Of a stretch of 64,000 bases of DNA, positions 26,971 to 36,486 are shown in pieces. How positions within the stretch are numbered: the stretch's first letter is position 1; every line of letters starts with the position of its first letter. The notes below the pieces were generated by a model that saw only the letters and a program-made list of their open reading frames with translations, ran no database searches and was not told the origin of the DNA. The position numbers and the translations under genes are program-made. Source of the stretch: Deltaproteobacteria bacterium (lineage in GTDB: Bacteria; Acidobacteriota; Thermoanaerobaculia; Multivoradales; JAHZIX01); contig JAHZIX010000002.1 in the NCBI GenBank assembly GCA_022601195.1, forward strand, positions 186,001 through 250,000, in the 5' to 3' direction.

Positions 26971-27638
26971 TCCGTTGCAGAAAGCACCAGGTCAGGAAAT
27001 CCCTCGTGAAGGTGAACACCCAGATGTTCAGCATATGACAGTGGGACCTGAAGCAAGGTAGTCGCCAGTCGAGCGTCCGGGGTTTGGGAAATCTGGTTGC
27101 CGGTTGTTGGAATTCCTACGAAATGCCCATAACGCAGATCTCTTCTATCTGAGAGATTCAGAGACAGGGCTGCCAGTTGGCCGGACCGTGCCAATGGTCG
27201 TCGTTATTGGTGACAAGCCGATCCACGGTTCTGCCGGATCCATTTGCACAGCAGAATCGCAGTCCAGCCAATCTGCCTGCAATCTCTGGTCTCGGTTGCT
27301 GAGCTAAAATGTCTGTAGGTCCTGGAGTGTTGACGGCGTCAAGAATCTTTCGGAAGATGCTTGCGATATCCCAGTTGACCTCACAACTTTCCCTTGACCT
27401 CGCTAAATTCCCCTTGACCTCACCACGCCCGTTGGTACAAGCTTTTGTCCAAGGCGTCAGGTCCACGCCCAACCTCTTAGGCCCTTCCTCAGCATGGGTC
27501 CTCGTGAGGCAAAGGGGGGAATACTCCCGGATCGCGCGCTCCAGCTTCCCGGTTGGATGCCGAATCACGAACTCTTGCTAGACCGATGGTCGCGCTGCTG
27601 AGGAGCGCTGGCACCGGTCTGGACATAGGAGTGAAGTG
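26971..27638. other. Intergenic accessory stretch
   Basis: 668 bp with several short frames of no recognisable product, plus the TTGACCTC repeats listed separately. No gene supported. Confidence 0.4.
27375..27424 (+). repeat. 20-bp TTGACCTC repeats
   Basis: Three copies of TTGACCTC at 27375, 27394 and 27414, each followed by a C/A/T-rich tail, giving a 19-20 bp period (about two helical turns). It could be a minisatellite or a series of protein-binding sites. Confidence 0.6.
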
Positions 27639-28322
27639 ATGCCTAAGGATAAAGATCTCAAGCGATTGGCGCGAGAGCGCATGGAAAAGACCGGCGAGTC
27701 CTACACGACCGCCCGGGCTCAGCTGTTGGCGAAGAGAAGCCTTGCTGGCGAACGACTTTCGGAAACGGCTCTAGCAGAACTGGCAGGCATGTCTACGGAG
27801 GCTCTGGTGCGCGCCACCCACCATGATTGGAGCTGGTGGCTCGATTACCTCAAGGGCGTTCCTTTCAAAACCAAAGAGCATCGGGAGATCACGCGCTACG
27901 TCGAGGAAAACTTCGATATCTCTGCCTGGTGGGTTCAATCCGTGGTGATCGGTTATGAACGCATCGTCGGCCTGAGGGAGATCGGTCAATCTCGCACCGG
28001 TAGCTACGAGGCCAATAAGAGTAAGACCTTGCCGGTCCCCATCGAAACTCTCTTCAATTCCTTTGGGGATGCCACTACCCGAGGCCAGTGGTTACCGGAC
28101 GTCGATTGGAAGGTTCGCAAGGCAACCCCCAACCGCTCCATTCGCCTCGAGTGGGCGGACGGCTGCCCGGTCGAACTATGGTTCACCGCCAAGGGTGACG
28201 CCAAGAGTAGTGTGCAAATACAGCACCGCAAGCTCGCTTCAAAAGAAGACATCGCTCGCATCAAGGAAGAATGGACCGCACGGTTCGAAGATTTGAAGCG
28301 CTTCCTAGCGGCTCAGAGCTGA
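27639..28322 (+). CDS. SRPBCC-type protein with N-terminal helical motif
   Basis: 227 aa; ATG 27639 has AGGAG 7 nt upstream. Residues 1-35 carry 'LKRLARERMEKTGESYTTAR', a short helical module often found at the start of small bacterial proteins. Residues ~45-115 hold 'WWLDYLKGVPFKTKEHREIT' and 'WWVQSVVIGYERIVGL', and ~125-225 a START/SRPBCC-like sandwich ('LPVPIETLFNSFGDATTRGQ', 'IRLEWADGCPVELWFTAKGD'). It probably binds a hydrophobic ligand in the cytosol. No neighbour explains its role. Confidence 0.78.
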   Translation: MPKDKDLKRLARERMEKTGESYTTARAQLLAKRSLAGERLSETALAELAGMSTEALVRATHHDWSWWLDYLKGVPFKTKEHREITRYVEENFDISAWWVQSVVIGYERIVGLREIGQSRTGSYEANKSKTLPVPIETLFNSFGDATTRGQWLPDVDWKVRKATPNRSIRLEWADGCPVELWFTAKGDAKSSVQIQHRKLASKEDIARIKEEWTARFEDLKRFLAAQS

Positions 28323-28388
28323 TCTGGATCTCCCCCGGGGCCTCTCCTCGGGGGCGTCTCCTTTACCGGCCGCTGAAAGGCGTAGGCC

Positions 28389-28823
28389 TTAGCCAAACAC
28401 CTTGGCAAAACGAAAGCTGGTTTGTTCATATCCAAGGTGTCGATAGAAAGTATGGGCTTTGCTTCGACGTACGTGACTGGTCACCTCGACCAAGCCACAG
28501 CCAGCCTTGGCCAAGGCCTCTTCAGCTGCCAGAACCAAGGCCCGGCCGAGTCCTTGGCCGCGCGCAGAAGGTTCGACGACGAGCGAGGTGATACGCCCAA
28601 CGGGCTTGGGCCTGTGCAACACCACCGCGCTATGCAGCGTGATCGCTCCGAGCAAAGAACCTGCCCCCTGCACCACAAGGGCAGAATTCCCTTCTGACTT
28701 CCAAGCTCCCCACACCGCAGCAACATCCTCGGCAGCGAGAAGGTAACCCAGAGGCGAGAGGAGACGGGCGAGCTCCGCTGCGTCTTGGGATTTTGCGAAG
28801 CGAATGGAGGAAACGTTGCTCAT
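28389..28823 (-). CDS. GNAT family N-acetyltransferase
   Basis: 144 aa from ATG 28823 (GAGG 7 nt upstream). The acetyl-CoA site is classical: 'ITSLVVEPSARGQGLGRALV' (motif A, R-x-x-G-x-G/A) with a following helix 'LAAEEALAKAGCGLVEVTS', and motif B 'KAHTFYRHLGYEQ'. It transfers acetyl from acetyl-CoA to an amine; the acceptor is unknown. Encoded alone, 95 bp downstream of kinase 1 on the same strand. Confidence 0.9.
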   Translation of the reverse strand: MSNVSSIRFAKSQDAAELARLLSPLGYLLAAEDVAAVWGAWKSEGNSALVVQGAGSLLGAITLHSAVVLHRPKPVGRITSLVVEPSARGQGLGRALVLAAEEALAKAGCGLVEVTSHVRRSKAHTFYRHLGYEQTSFRFAKVFG

Positions 28824-28917
28824 GGAGTGACCTCGATCGATGGCCGCCTTCCAGCACCTATCAGTACCCGTCAACAGCCCAACCAATGGGTTTCGTTCCG
28901 AAGTCTACCCGACGTTC

Positions 28918-31900
28918 CTAGCTCGGCGGCTGAGCTTCGGCGCGCAGTTCAGACAAAGCCGCAGCGGCCTGTGCTACTTCCGGATTTTCCAATCCATAGC
29001 TCGCCTGGCGAATCGATAAGGCTCGTTGCTGAAGCTTCACAGCACCCGGTAGGTCCCCCCGCTTCCGGGCGAGAATCACCAATCCATCGATGGCAAGGAG
29101 CGATTCCAGATGATCGGGGCCATGAGCGGTGTCAGCGATGGTCAGAGCCTTCTGGTAGGTCTCGAAGGCAGTCTCGAGATCCCCCTCATCCAGCAGGACC
29201 TGGGCAAGGAAGCTCAGTGCCTTACCCGCGGCAGGGTGTGATTCATTGTAGGCCGCAGCCCAGGCGTCGTGGGCTCGCTGATGAAAAGCTTTCGCAGCTG
29301 AAAAATCCCCCTCCAGGCGCGAGATCGTACCGAGGCCATTGAGGGTATTGGCGAGGGGAGGCTTGTCCCCATCGAAAGCCGCCTGTTGAATCCCCAAGGC
29401 TCTTTCATAGAGGGATTTCGCCGCTTCCAACCGGTCGCGTTTCATTTCGATGAAGGCCAACCCCGCCACTGGCTCCGCAAGGCGTGGGTTGGTCGGACCA
29501 AACGCCGCTTCGAGAACCTGAAGCGCTTTCCGATAGTGCTCTTCCGCTTCGTCGTAGCGGCTGAGATCTCGAAACACCCCGGCGAGCTCATGGTGGGAAA
29601 ATCCATACAGTGGGTGACTCGTCCCCAATCCCTTCGCCGCCGCTTCGAGGGCCCGACGAAACTGACGTTCCGCTTGGTCATACTCCCCTTGAAGGCTGTG
29701 AATACGCCCCAAGTTCAACGTGCTGCCGACCGTCTGGGGATGCTCCGGTCCAAACACTGCCGCTTTGATTTCGGCAGCTCGGAGGAAGGCCACCTCGGCT
29801 TCGTCGAGGCGGCCCATGCGGCCGAGGAGAGATGCCAGGCGAATGAGAGCCTCGCTGACGCTGCGGTGATCGGGACCGTAAACCTGCTCCAACACCTCCA
29901 CCGCTCGCTGGTGAAGAGGCGCAGCTTCACTATCTCGCCCTTGCCAGCCAAGAGTATTGGCCAAGGAAGACAGGGCTTTAGCGAGGTCCGGGTGATCCCG
30001 ATCGAATTCCTGTTCTCGAAAAGCGAGCACCTGCCGCTGCAACGCCTCCGCTTTTCCTAGCTCTCTTTTGGCAAAGTAGAGAGTTCCTAGAGCCTCGGCG
30101 GCTGCCATTCGCTGCTCGGGGCTTGCTTGGTCAGAAGCCTCTAGGAGGCTCTGGCCTCGCAAGTAGGTTTCCTCAGCTGCCGCCAAGTCGGCGCGGCGAT
30201 ACTCGAGGGAGCCGAGATCCAGTAGGGTCTCAGCTCTTTCTACCGAGGTGGCCCCTAATTCCGCCACGAAAATCTCCTCCGCCCCTCGTAGAGATGGCTC
30301 CGCCGAGGCATCATCTCCGCTATCCGCCTGCAAGCGCCCCAAGGCTCGGAGAGCCACAGCGACCTCCGGGGCTCTGGTGCCGCGGATCCGCCTCTGGCTC
30401 TCGAGGGCCTTTTCGGCCAGAGGCACAGCCTCTTGATAGAGCCCTAACTTGCGGTGGATTTCGGCGATCTTCCCCATCATGCGGGCTTGGATCAGGGGTT
30501 GGTCGGCCAGCTCCCCCTCAATGCGTTGTCGACCTCGTTCGAGAATCTCGCTAGCGGTCAGGTCACCCCCTCTGGCGTTCTCTGGATCTGAAACCTCGAA
30601 GAGGTCGACGAGGAAATCGGAAACTTGAGTCGACGTGGCGACTTCCTCCAAGGCCATCTGCTCAGCACGAGTGGCTCTTACGGCCTGCCAGGTGGCGATA
30701 GTCGCCCCCACCACCAATGCCGTGAGAGCTATGCCGGAAGCGGCCACCGCCAACCGATGGCGGTGGGTGAACTTCCGAGCACGATAGAGAAAGCTCATGG
30801 GCCGAGCTTGTACCGGCTCGTTGGCTAGAAACCGCTGTAGATCTTCCACCAGAGCTTCGACGGAGGCATAACGCCGATCCGGATTCTTCTCGAGAGTCTT
30901 CAGCACAATCGTGTCGAGATCACCGTGCACTTGGCGCGCCAACTCGGTAACCGTCGCACTGCGAGCAGCGGCGATATCTCTCATGGAGCGGTCTCCGGTC
31001 GAGCTGGAGATGCCAAAACTGGAGGTCCTAGAACTGGAGGTCAACAGCCGGCTCGGCCGCGGTGTGTCGAGGTCGGTAATCCGCCGCCCCATGCTGCCGA
31101 GATCCTCTCCCTCGAGAAGATGGTGGCAGTGGCCGGTCACCAGCTCGAAAAGGAGCAGCCCCAGCTGATACTGATCGGAGCTCGTCGTGATCGCTCCGCC
31201 GGTGAATTGCTCCGGGCTGGAATATCGAGGGGTCAGCAGGAGCGCTCCCGTCTGAGTACGCGCTGAGACGACGGAATCGGGGTCGAGCTGCTTGGCGATC
31301 CCGAAATCCAGCAGCCGTACTCGGCCGGTCTCGTCGACCAAAATATTCGATGGTTTGAGGTCGCGATGGACCAACAGATTTCGATGGGCGTAGTGGACCG
31401 CCTGGGCGACCTCGATGATCAAACCCACTCGCTGGCGGAGGGGCAAATTGTGAGTGTCGCAATACTCGTCCAGGGGCAGACCCGAGACGAGCTCCATGGC
31501 GAAATAGGGGCGTCCATCCTCGGTCACCCCACCATCGATCAATTTGGAGATGTTGGGATGGTCGAGGGAAGCGGCAATCTGGCGCTCGATACTGAAACGC
31601 AGCACCATTTCCTCGTTGAGATCACGACGCCGAAGAACCTTGAGGGCCACTTCCTGGTGGAAGTCTTCGGTCATCCGCCGGGCACGATAGACGGAAGCCA
31701 TGCCGCCCTCCCCTAGCTTGTCGACCACCCGGAAGACACCGATGACATCCCCCGGCTCGACACTCACCGGAGCGAGGGCGCGGACTCGCTCTTGAATCCC
31801 CCCCAGAGGACCCTCTTCCGCCGCGAGGTCATCGACGACACCAACGTCTTCGTGACCGGCGAGCAAAGCCCGCACAGCTCTCGATAGCTCCTTGTCTCCG

Positions 31901-32028
31901 GCACAGGCTTCCTCGATGAGTGCTTCCCGCCGAGGCCCCTCTACCTCGATAGCCTCGAAAAAAACTGCCTGAGCACGCTGCCACAAGCCCGCTTCGCCAG
32001 CTCCTGCATTCAGTTCCGGGTCCGTCAC
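28918..32028 (-). CDS. Ser/Thr protein kinase 1 with C-terminal TPR array
   Basis: A 1036-aa membrane kinase. Residues ~1-95 form a helical N-terminal region. The kinase domain covers ~99-375, with G-loop 'LGEGGMASVYRA' (105-116), Lys130 in 'VALKV', the catalytic loop 'HRDLKPSNI' (~222) and 'DFGIA' (~241). One transmembrane helix lies at ~425-447 ('VAASGIALTALVVGATIAT'). About a dozen TPR-like units follow in ~510-1030 ('ALEAAAKGLGTSHPLYGFSH'). It keeps the RD arginine, unlike kinases 2 and 3. The GTG start overlaps the TGA of a 26-codon sigma-factor relic (GTGA), with GAGGTGG 7 nt upstream, so translation is coupled to the relic. Probably phosphorylates an ECF sigma factor or other cytosolic targets in response to periplasmic TPR input. 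Confidence 0.9.
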   Translation of the reverse strand: MTDPELNAGAGEAGLWQRAQAVFFEAIEVEGPRREALIEEACAGDKELSRAVRALLAGHEDVGVVDDLAAEEGPLGGIQERVRALAPVSVEPGDVIGVFRVVDKLGEGGMASVYRARRMTEDFHQEVALKVLRRRDLNEEMVLRFSIERQIAASLDHPNISKLIDGGVTEDGRPYFAMELVSGLPLDEYCDTHNLPLRQRVGLIIEVAQAVHYAHRNLLVHRDLKPSNILVDETGRVRLLDFGIAKQLDPDSVVSARTQTGALLLTPRYSSPEQFTGGAITTSSDQYQLGLLLFELVTGHCHHLLEGEDLGSMGRRITDLDTPRPSRLLTSSSRTSSFGISSSTGDRSMRDIAAARSATVTELARQVHGDLDTIVLKTLEKNPDRRYASVEALVEDLQRFLANEPVQARPMSFLYRARKFTHRHRLAVAASGIALTALVVGATIATWQAVRATRAEQMALEEVATSTQVSDFLVDLFEVSDPENARGGDLTASEILERGRQRIEGELADQPLIQARMMGKIAEIHRKLGLYQEAVPLAEKALESQRRIRGTRAPEVAVALRALGRLQADSGDDASAEPSLRGAEEIFVAELGATSVERAETLLDLGSLEYRRADLAAAEETYLRGQSLLEASDQASPEQRMAAAEALGTLYFAKRELGKAEALQRQVLAFREQEFDRDHPDLAKALSSLANTLGWQGRDSEAAPLHQRAVEVLEQVYGPDHRSVSEALIRLASLLGRMGRLDEAEVAFLRAAEIKAAVFGPEHPQTVGSTLNLGRIHSLQGEYDQAERQFRRALEAAAKGLGTSHPLYGFSHHELAGVFRDLSRYDEAEEHYRKALQVLEAAFGPTNPRLAEPVAGLAFIEMKRDRLEAAKSLYERALGIQQAAFDGDKPPLANTLNGLGTISRLEGDFSAAKAFHQRAHDAWAAAYNESHPAAGKALSFLAQVLLDEGDLETAFETYQKALTIADTAHGPDHLESLLAIDGLVILARKRGDLPGAVKLQQRALSIRQASYGLENPEVAQAAAALSELRAEAQPPS

Positions 32029-32105
32029 GGCAGAGCCACCTCAGCTCCATTGGTGAGCTCTCGGAGCCATCGGATGATGTCGTGACGTGGTTCGATCCAA
32101 CCCAA
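32025..32105 (-). pseudogene. Relic N-terminus of an ECF sigma factor gene
   Basis: A 26-codon frame (TTG 32105 to TGA 32025) begins 'GWIEPRHD', identical to residues 2-9 of the ECF sigma factor encoded at 40220-40810. About 15 of the first 25 positions match overall ('LR', 'G', 'E', 'AL' also aligned). It then ends in a TGA overlapping the kinase 1 start. Upstream DNA is also similar (GAGGCCAA before the start, shared promoter words). The remainder of a sigma gene appears deleted, leaving a leader peptide for the kinase. Confidence 0.7.
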
Positions 32106-32145
32106 ATTGGCCTCCAGCCTTCTCTTCCGTCGGAGAGGGATAGTC

Positions 32146-32175
32146 CAACGATACCTTACCTCCTACAGTTTTTTT
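32146..32175 (-). promoter_or_regulatory. Putative ECF-type promoter of relic-kinase 1 unit
   Basis: On the minus strand, AAAAAAAC (32175-32168) is followed after 12 nt by GGTATCGTTG (32155-32146). The lone sigma gene has AAAAAAAC, 11 nt, GGTATGGTTG at the same relative place. Conservation between the two leaders suggests recognition by one sigma factor. Confidence 0.5.
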
Positions 32176-32221
32176 GGAGCAGCGAACACCTACTAGGCCA
32201 TACGTCTCAACGACTTCGTGG

Positions 32222-32369
32222 CGAGGCGCCGTAGATGCCTAAAGATCCCAGGTAGAAGTTGATTTCTGCGCCGCAGGCAGAGTCGCACTCTGTCGAGGAG
32301 CAGAATCGCCATCTGACGCCGGAGATTCAGGTCCATACGGAGCCGTAGCAGAAGGCTGGTGAGAAGGCA
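32222..32369 (+). repeat. Interspersed repeat, copy B
   Basis: Begins GGCGCCGTAGATGCCT and ends CAGAAGGCTGGTGAGAAGG. The beginning matches copy D (63830-63985) and weakly 554-600; the end matches copy C (46808-46930, inverted) and D. It contains a GCAGAGTCGCACTCTG dyad in the middle. Non-coding. Confidence 0.6.
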
Positions 32370-32423
32370 GGGCCAGACCTTTCAACAGGTCAACGGTGCC
32401 TGACCGAGGAGCTAGCTGCCCGG

Positions 32424-35420
32424 TCAACCTCCGAGCCCATCGAGGGCAGCCACCGACGCCTTCAGGTCCGAGTCGTCGGGCGGATAGATCGCCTTGCGGA
32501 TCACTACCGCCTGCCGCAACAACTTTCGGGCTGGCCCGACACGACCGAGACCCACCTCGACCTTGGCGAGCTCGTGAGCACTGTCCGCCACCGTCCCGTG
32601 CTCATCCCCAAAGTGGGCCTGGCGGACTTCGAGGGCAAGGGAAAAAAGCGCAGCAGCTTCCTCACGTCGACCCTGCGCGGCGACCGCTTTAGCGAGACTG
32701 TGGAGGTCCTGGGCAACCCACGGGTGATGGCTGCCATGAGCCGCGGTATTCCCTTCCAAGCTGCGGCGATAGTGGCGCTCGGCCTGAACGAATCGACTCG
32801 AATGATAGAAGACGAAGCCCAGGCCCCTTTCGGTGCGAAGACGGGAGGAGTGGTTAATCTCGAGGGTGAGGCTCTGAAGGCGGGCTAGGTTTTCGAGCAT
32901 TTCCACCGCGGTCTGGGCCTCGCCCACCCGAGCGAGCGCCTGGGCCAGTTGGGTTTGGGACAGAAGCACCTGCTGGTGCTCTGCCCCCAGCTCGGACTCG
33001 GCGATTTCGCAAGCCCGACGGTAGGTGTCGATGGAATCCACATGGCGTCCGGATCGAAACTGCGCATCCCCCAGGAGGCGAAGCGCCTTTATCAGGTCTC
33101 CATTGTTGCCAAGTTTCTCAGCCACCCTAACGACGCTCTCCGCCTCGCTGATCGCTTCGTCCCACCGATGTCCTCGTAGTAGCTCATGGACCAGGTTGTG
33201 CCGGCCAAGAATCGGCCGGTAGTGGTGAGGGCCGTATGTGGCCTCCCAGATACTGACCGCTTCGCGAAACAGAGGCTCGGCGTTCGCCCAAGTGGCGAGA
33301 CCTCGATCGATCAGCCCGAGGTTGTTGAGCGCGCCCGCGAACCGCGGATGCAGAGGGCCGAGCTCTTGACGAAAGGCCTCGACCGCCTGGTTCATGAAGG
33401 GCCGAGCCTCGGAGTTGCGTCCCATGAAATTGAGTAAGACACCGAGATTGTTTGCCGACTCGGCTTCGTTGGCGCGTGCCCAGCCGCTCTTCATGTCGGG
33501 GGCAATTCGGCTACGCAGCTCCAATGCCTGGCGATGAGCGACCTCAGCTCCCTCGAAGCGTTCCTGTTGCCAGAATAGATTGCCCAGGTGACCATGGGCT
33601 TGGGCCAACAACTCGGGATGGACATCTGCATCCCCTTGGCGCGCCTCCAACACCGATCGGAGCAAGGGCTCAGCCTGGTCGAAGAGACCCTGGTGGCGAT
33701 AGATCAATCCCAGCGAGCTGATGCTCTCGATGACCTCGTGATCTTCGGCTGGTAGGTGGGCGCGCCGGATGTCGTAAGCCTCGGTGATCAAATCAGTCGC
33801 CGATTGAAACTCCGCGAGCTCGACAAAGATCGACCCGATCGTCTGCAGGAAGCGGGCCCGAACCAGGGGTTGTTCCGACAGCTCGTCCCGCAAGCTCTCG
33901 GCACCTCGGTCGAGCAGCTCGCGTACCGAAACCGTATTGCCGGCCATGCGTTCCGGGTTGGCGCCTTGGAAAAGCTCGACCATGAACTGCCGCACCTGCT
34001 CTGATTCTTCGAGGGCTTGCCTGGCTCGATTCGCCTCGGCATTTGCCCGGCCCGCCTCCATCGTGCGCGCGGCAAACCCCCAAGCCAGCGCTACAAACAA
34101 CAGTCCGGCTGCCAATACACCGCCGGCATGGCGGCGCCCAAAGCAAAGCGAACGGACCAGAATCCCCGCGCTCCGCGCCTCGATCGGCCGGTGGGTGATG
34201 TGGCGTTCTATATCCGCCGCCAGCTCCGCGGGGGTGCCGTAGCGACGAGACGGGTCGAAATCGATGGCCTTCAGGACAATGGCGTCGAGGTCGCCCTTGA
34301 GTCTCCCGGTGAGCTTTCGGACGGACACTCGGCGTCGTGCAGCGATCGGCTCGGCGCGATGCGGCGGCAATTGCTCCAGCCGCCGACTCGGCGCCACTAC
34401 CCCGTGCTCCTTCAAATGGTGGAGGTACGACCACGGGGTTTCTCCCGTGGTTTCGAAGGGCAGAGCACCAGCCAGCAATTCGTAGAGTAGAAGGCCGAGG
34501 GAGTAAACATCGGTGCGCGTGTCGAGGCCGAGGCGGCCGGCGGCGGTCATCGCTTCCGGACTGATGTAGGGGGGAGAGCCGAGGATCAGCTCCTGGGTTG
34601 GCCGAGAATCGGCTAGCAGAGGCTCGTCGAGAGCCCGGGCGATGCCGAAGTCGATGACCTTGGCCACGCTCTCGCCGTCCAAGCGGGCGACCAGGACGTT
34701 GCTAGGCTTGAGGTCGCAGTGCAGGACCCCCTTTTCGTGAGCATGCTTGATGCCTGAGCAGACGCCGAGAAAAAGCCGTAGGCGCTCCTCGACAGTGGAG
34801 TTGGCCCGATCGCACCCATCGGTGATGCATAGGCCTTCGACCCTTTCCATGGCAACGTAAGGCAGAGCATCGTCGGTCGCACCGACCTCGTACATGGCGG
34901 CGATATTCGGGTGATTGAGACGGGCTAGAGCCTGACACTCGGCGGCGAAACGTTGGCGTAGGTTGGCATCGTGAAGGACGCGAATAACCTTGAGGGCAAC
35001 GCGCCTCTTGACGGGTTCATTCTGCTCGGCGAGATAGACCGATCCCATGCCGCCTTCCCCCAGCTGTTCGAGAATCCGGTAGCGCCCGATCCGGTCGGGT
35101 ACCTCCCTTGGCTCTATCTGAGGGGAAGAGGCTCCCAGCTGTTGGCTACCCATTTGCTCCACAGCCGGGACAGATAGGAAGCTCTCCCATTGGGTGGCTT
35201 CGCTTGTCGAGAGCAGTGCATCTACCTCGGCTCGCAACGCCGGATTCCAAGTACACGCTCGGTCCAGGAACTCGCGTCGGGCACCGCCCACGAGATCCAG
35301 TGCATTGGAGACAATGTCGGTCACGCCTTCGATCCCAGGACGGTCCGGAAGAGGCGTCGGGGCTTGGCTCCAGCTCAATTTCCGACCTCCCGCAGGGCCC
35401 ACAATCTCGCACTCTGACAC
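32424..35420 (-). CDS. Ser/Thr protein kinase 2 with C-terminal TPR array
   Basis: 998 aa. Residues ~30-100 form a helical N-terminal region. The kinase domain (~113-390) has G-loop 'LGEGGMGSVYLA' (120-131), Lys144 in 'VALKVI', catalytic loop 'HCDLKPSNV' (~234; Cys replaces the RD arginine) and 'DFGIA' (~257). The transmembrane helix lies at ~430-450 ('AGGVLAAGLLFVALAWGFAA'). TPR-like repeats run from ~480 to the end. GTG 35420 is the longest start; a later start near residue 30 is possible. It lies 469 bp downstream of an ECF sigma gene on the same strand, the usual arrangement for the ECF43-like/kinase pairs of this window. Non-RD kinases usually do not need activation-loop phosphorylation. 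Confidence 0.88.
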   Translation of the reverse strand: MSECEIVGPAGGRKLSWSQAPTPLPDRPGIEGVTDIVSNALDLVGGARREFLDRACTWNPALRAEVDALLSTSEATQWESFLSVPAVEQMGSQQLGASSPQIEPREVPDRIGRYRILEQLGEGGMGSVYLAEQNEPVKRRVALKVIRVLHDANLRQRFAAECQALARLNHPNIAAMYEVGATDDALPYVAMERVEGLCITDGCDRANSTVEERLRLFLGVCSGIKHAHEKGVLHCDLKPSNVLVARLDGESVAKVIDFGIARALDEPLLADSRPTQELILGSPPYISPEAMTAAGRLGLDTRTDVYSLGLLLYELLAGALPFETTGETPWSYLHHLKEHGVVAPSRRLEQLPPHRAEPIAARRRVSVRKLTGRLKGDLDAIVLKAIDFDPSRRYGTPAELAADIERHITHRPIEARSAGILVRSLCFGRRHAGGVLAAGLLFVALAWGFAARTMEAGRANAEANRARQALEESEQVRQFMVELFQGANPERMAGNTVSVRELLDRGAESLRDELSEQPLVRARFLQTIGSIFVELAEFQSATDLITEAYDIRRAHLPAEDHEVIESISSLGLIYRHQGLFDQAEPLLRSVLEARQGDADVHPELLAQAHGHLGNLFWQQERFEGAEVAHRQALELRSRIAPDMKSGWARANEAESANNLGVLLNFMGRNSEARPFMNQAVEAFRQELGPLHPRFAGALNNLGLIDRGLATWANAEPLFREAVSIWEATYGPHHYRPILGRHNLVHELLRGHRWDEAISEAESVVRVAEKLGNNGDLIKALRLLGDAQFRSGRHVDSIDTYRRACEIAESELGAEHQQVLLSQTQLAQALARVGEAQTAVEMLENLARLQSLTLEINHSSRLRTERGLGFVFYHSSRFVQAERHYRRSLEGNTAAHGSHHPWVAQDLHSLAKAVAAQGRREEAAALFSLALEVRQAHFGDEHGTVADSAHELAKVEVGLGRVGPARKLLRQAVVIRKAIYPPDDSDLKASVAALDGLGG

Positions 35421-35889
35421 TCATTGTCGGGCCAGATGGTCATAGCTTCGAGCCCCTCATGGACAGGTTCGGTGGCATAGCCGGACGAAAGGGCCACGCC
35501 ACCGACCGGGCGGACTTCCTTGCACCTCGAGTGGTTGAACTTCGTGCTCATGAGAAAAGCTCTAGGTTGGAGCCGGTGCCCTCCTCTTGGTGGGGGGCGG
35601 GTCAGCCATCGCAGCAGCTCCCTTTGACACCGGTAGATAAAAGGAGACAGGCTCCTCCTGAGTTGACGATCACCAACAATGTCTTTGGCGAGTTTTCACG
35701 GTCAAAGTTACATACTGGAGAATTCCAGGACTCCATGGGGCTTGGATATCCGAATCGGACTCATTGGGCGTCAGATAGGTTCCTTCAGATTCTGGGTGGC
35801 ATCTTTTTCGGTGCCCTCGATATCTCCAACCACAGCGGCACCGGCCTGTTCGTGGGCGACGTTGGCTCGACCCGGGAGCCGGAACCGGC
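35421..35889. other. Spacer between sigma 2 and kinase 2
   Basis: 469 bp. A plus-strand frame runs through it, but without start, signal or known motif. The region may hold a separate promoter for kinase 2. I see no clear -35/-10. Confidence 0.35.
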
Positions 35890-36486
35890 TCAACCCGTCA
35901 TGTCCCGCAGAAGCCGCAACCGCGCGACTTTCCAGTCTCGGCTGACAGTCATGCGGGAGACCTCGAGGAGCTCGGCAACTTCGGCCTCGGTGAGGCCAGC
36001 AAAGAACCGTAGCTCAACGATTTGTGCTTGCCTCGGATTCTGCTCCGAGAGCCTGTCGAGGGCTCGCCCCAGAGCTAGGAGGTCGAGATTTGGAAAATCG
36101 AAGGCATCGCTCGCCGACTCCATCGAAACCAGCTTTTCATTGGGAATGCGCTTGCCAGCGCGCTTGCGCCGCGCGTGGTCGATCAGGATGCGGCGCATGG
36201 CGGTGGCAGCGGAGCCGAAGAAATGTCGACGGTCTTTCCAATCCAGCACTTCTTGGCCGAAGAGGCGAAAGAAGGCCTCGTGCACCAGATCCGTAGCCGC
36301 CAAGGTAAGCCCGGGCGCTTCCCGACCGACCATAGCCGCAGCAGTGCGTCGAAGCTCCTTGTAGACCCCTTCCACCAGAGCCTCGATCGCCTCGGGAGCA
36401 CCGTCGCGAGCGTGGTCCAGCAGCTGGGTAACATCACCGCTCGGCCGACCCTTCGAGTTGTCGGGGCTGTCGAGACCTAGGTCCAC
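35890..36486 (-). CDS. ECF sigma factor 2 (ECF43-like), paired with kinase 2
   Basis: 198 aa from GTG 36486, preferred because GGAGAG lies 6 nt upstream and the length fits the family; the frame extends to 36639. Region 2 reads 'GLTLAATDLVHEAFFRLFGQ': the acidic DAED motif of classical ECF factors is replaced, with Thr65 at the third position. Region 4 has the helix-turn-helix 'LTEAEVAELLEVSRMTVSRD'. In Vibrio EcfP, phosphorylation of a Thr in this region by PknT restores core binding, so the same switch with kinase 2 is likely. No anti-sigma gene is present. Confidence 0.9.
   Translation of the reverse strand: MDLGLDSPDNSKGRPSGDVTQLLDHARDGAPEAIEALVEGVYKELRRTAAAMVGREAPGLTLAATDLVHEAFFRLFGQEVLDWKDRRHFFGSAATAMRRILIDHARRKRAGKRIPNEKLVSMESASDAFDFPNLDLLALGRALDRLSEQNPRQAQIVELRFFAGLTEAEVAELLEVSRMTVSRDWKVARLRLLRDMTG

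Noticed and set aside
32239..32427. 62-aa minus-strand ORF
   Set aside because: It lies within interspersed repeat B; Ser/Pro/Ala-rich with no RBS, and copies C and D do not preserve the frame.
35679..35945. Plus-strand ORF between kinase 2 and sigma 2
   Set aside because: No RBS, no motif, and it overlaps the sigma 2 C-terminus on the other strand.
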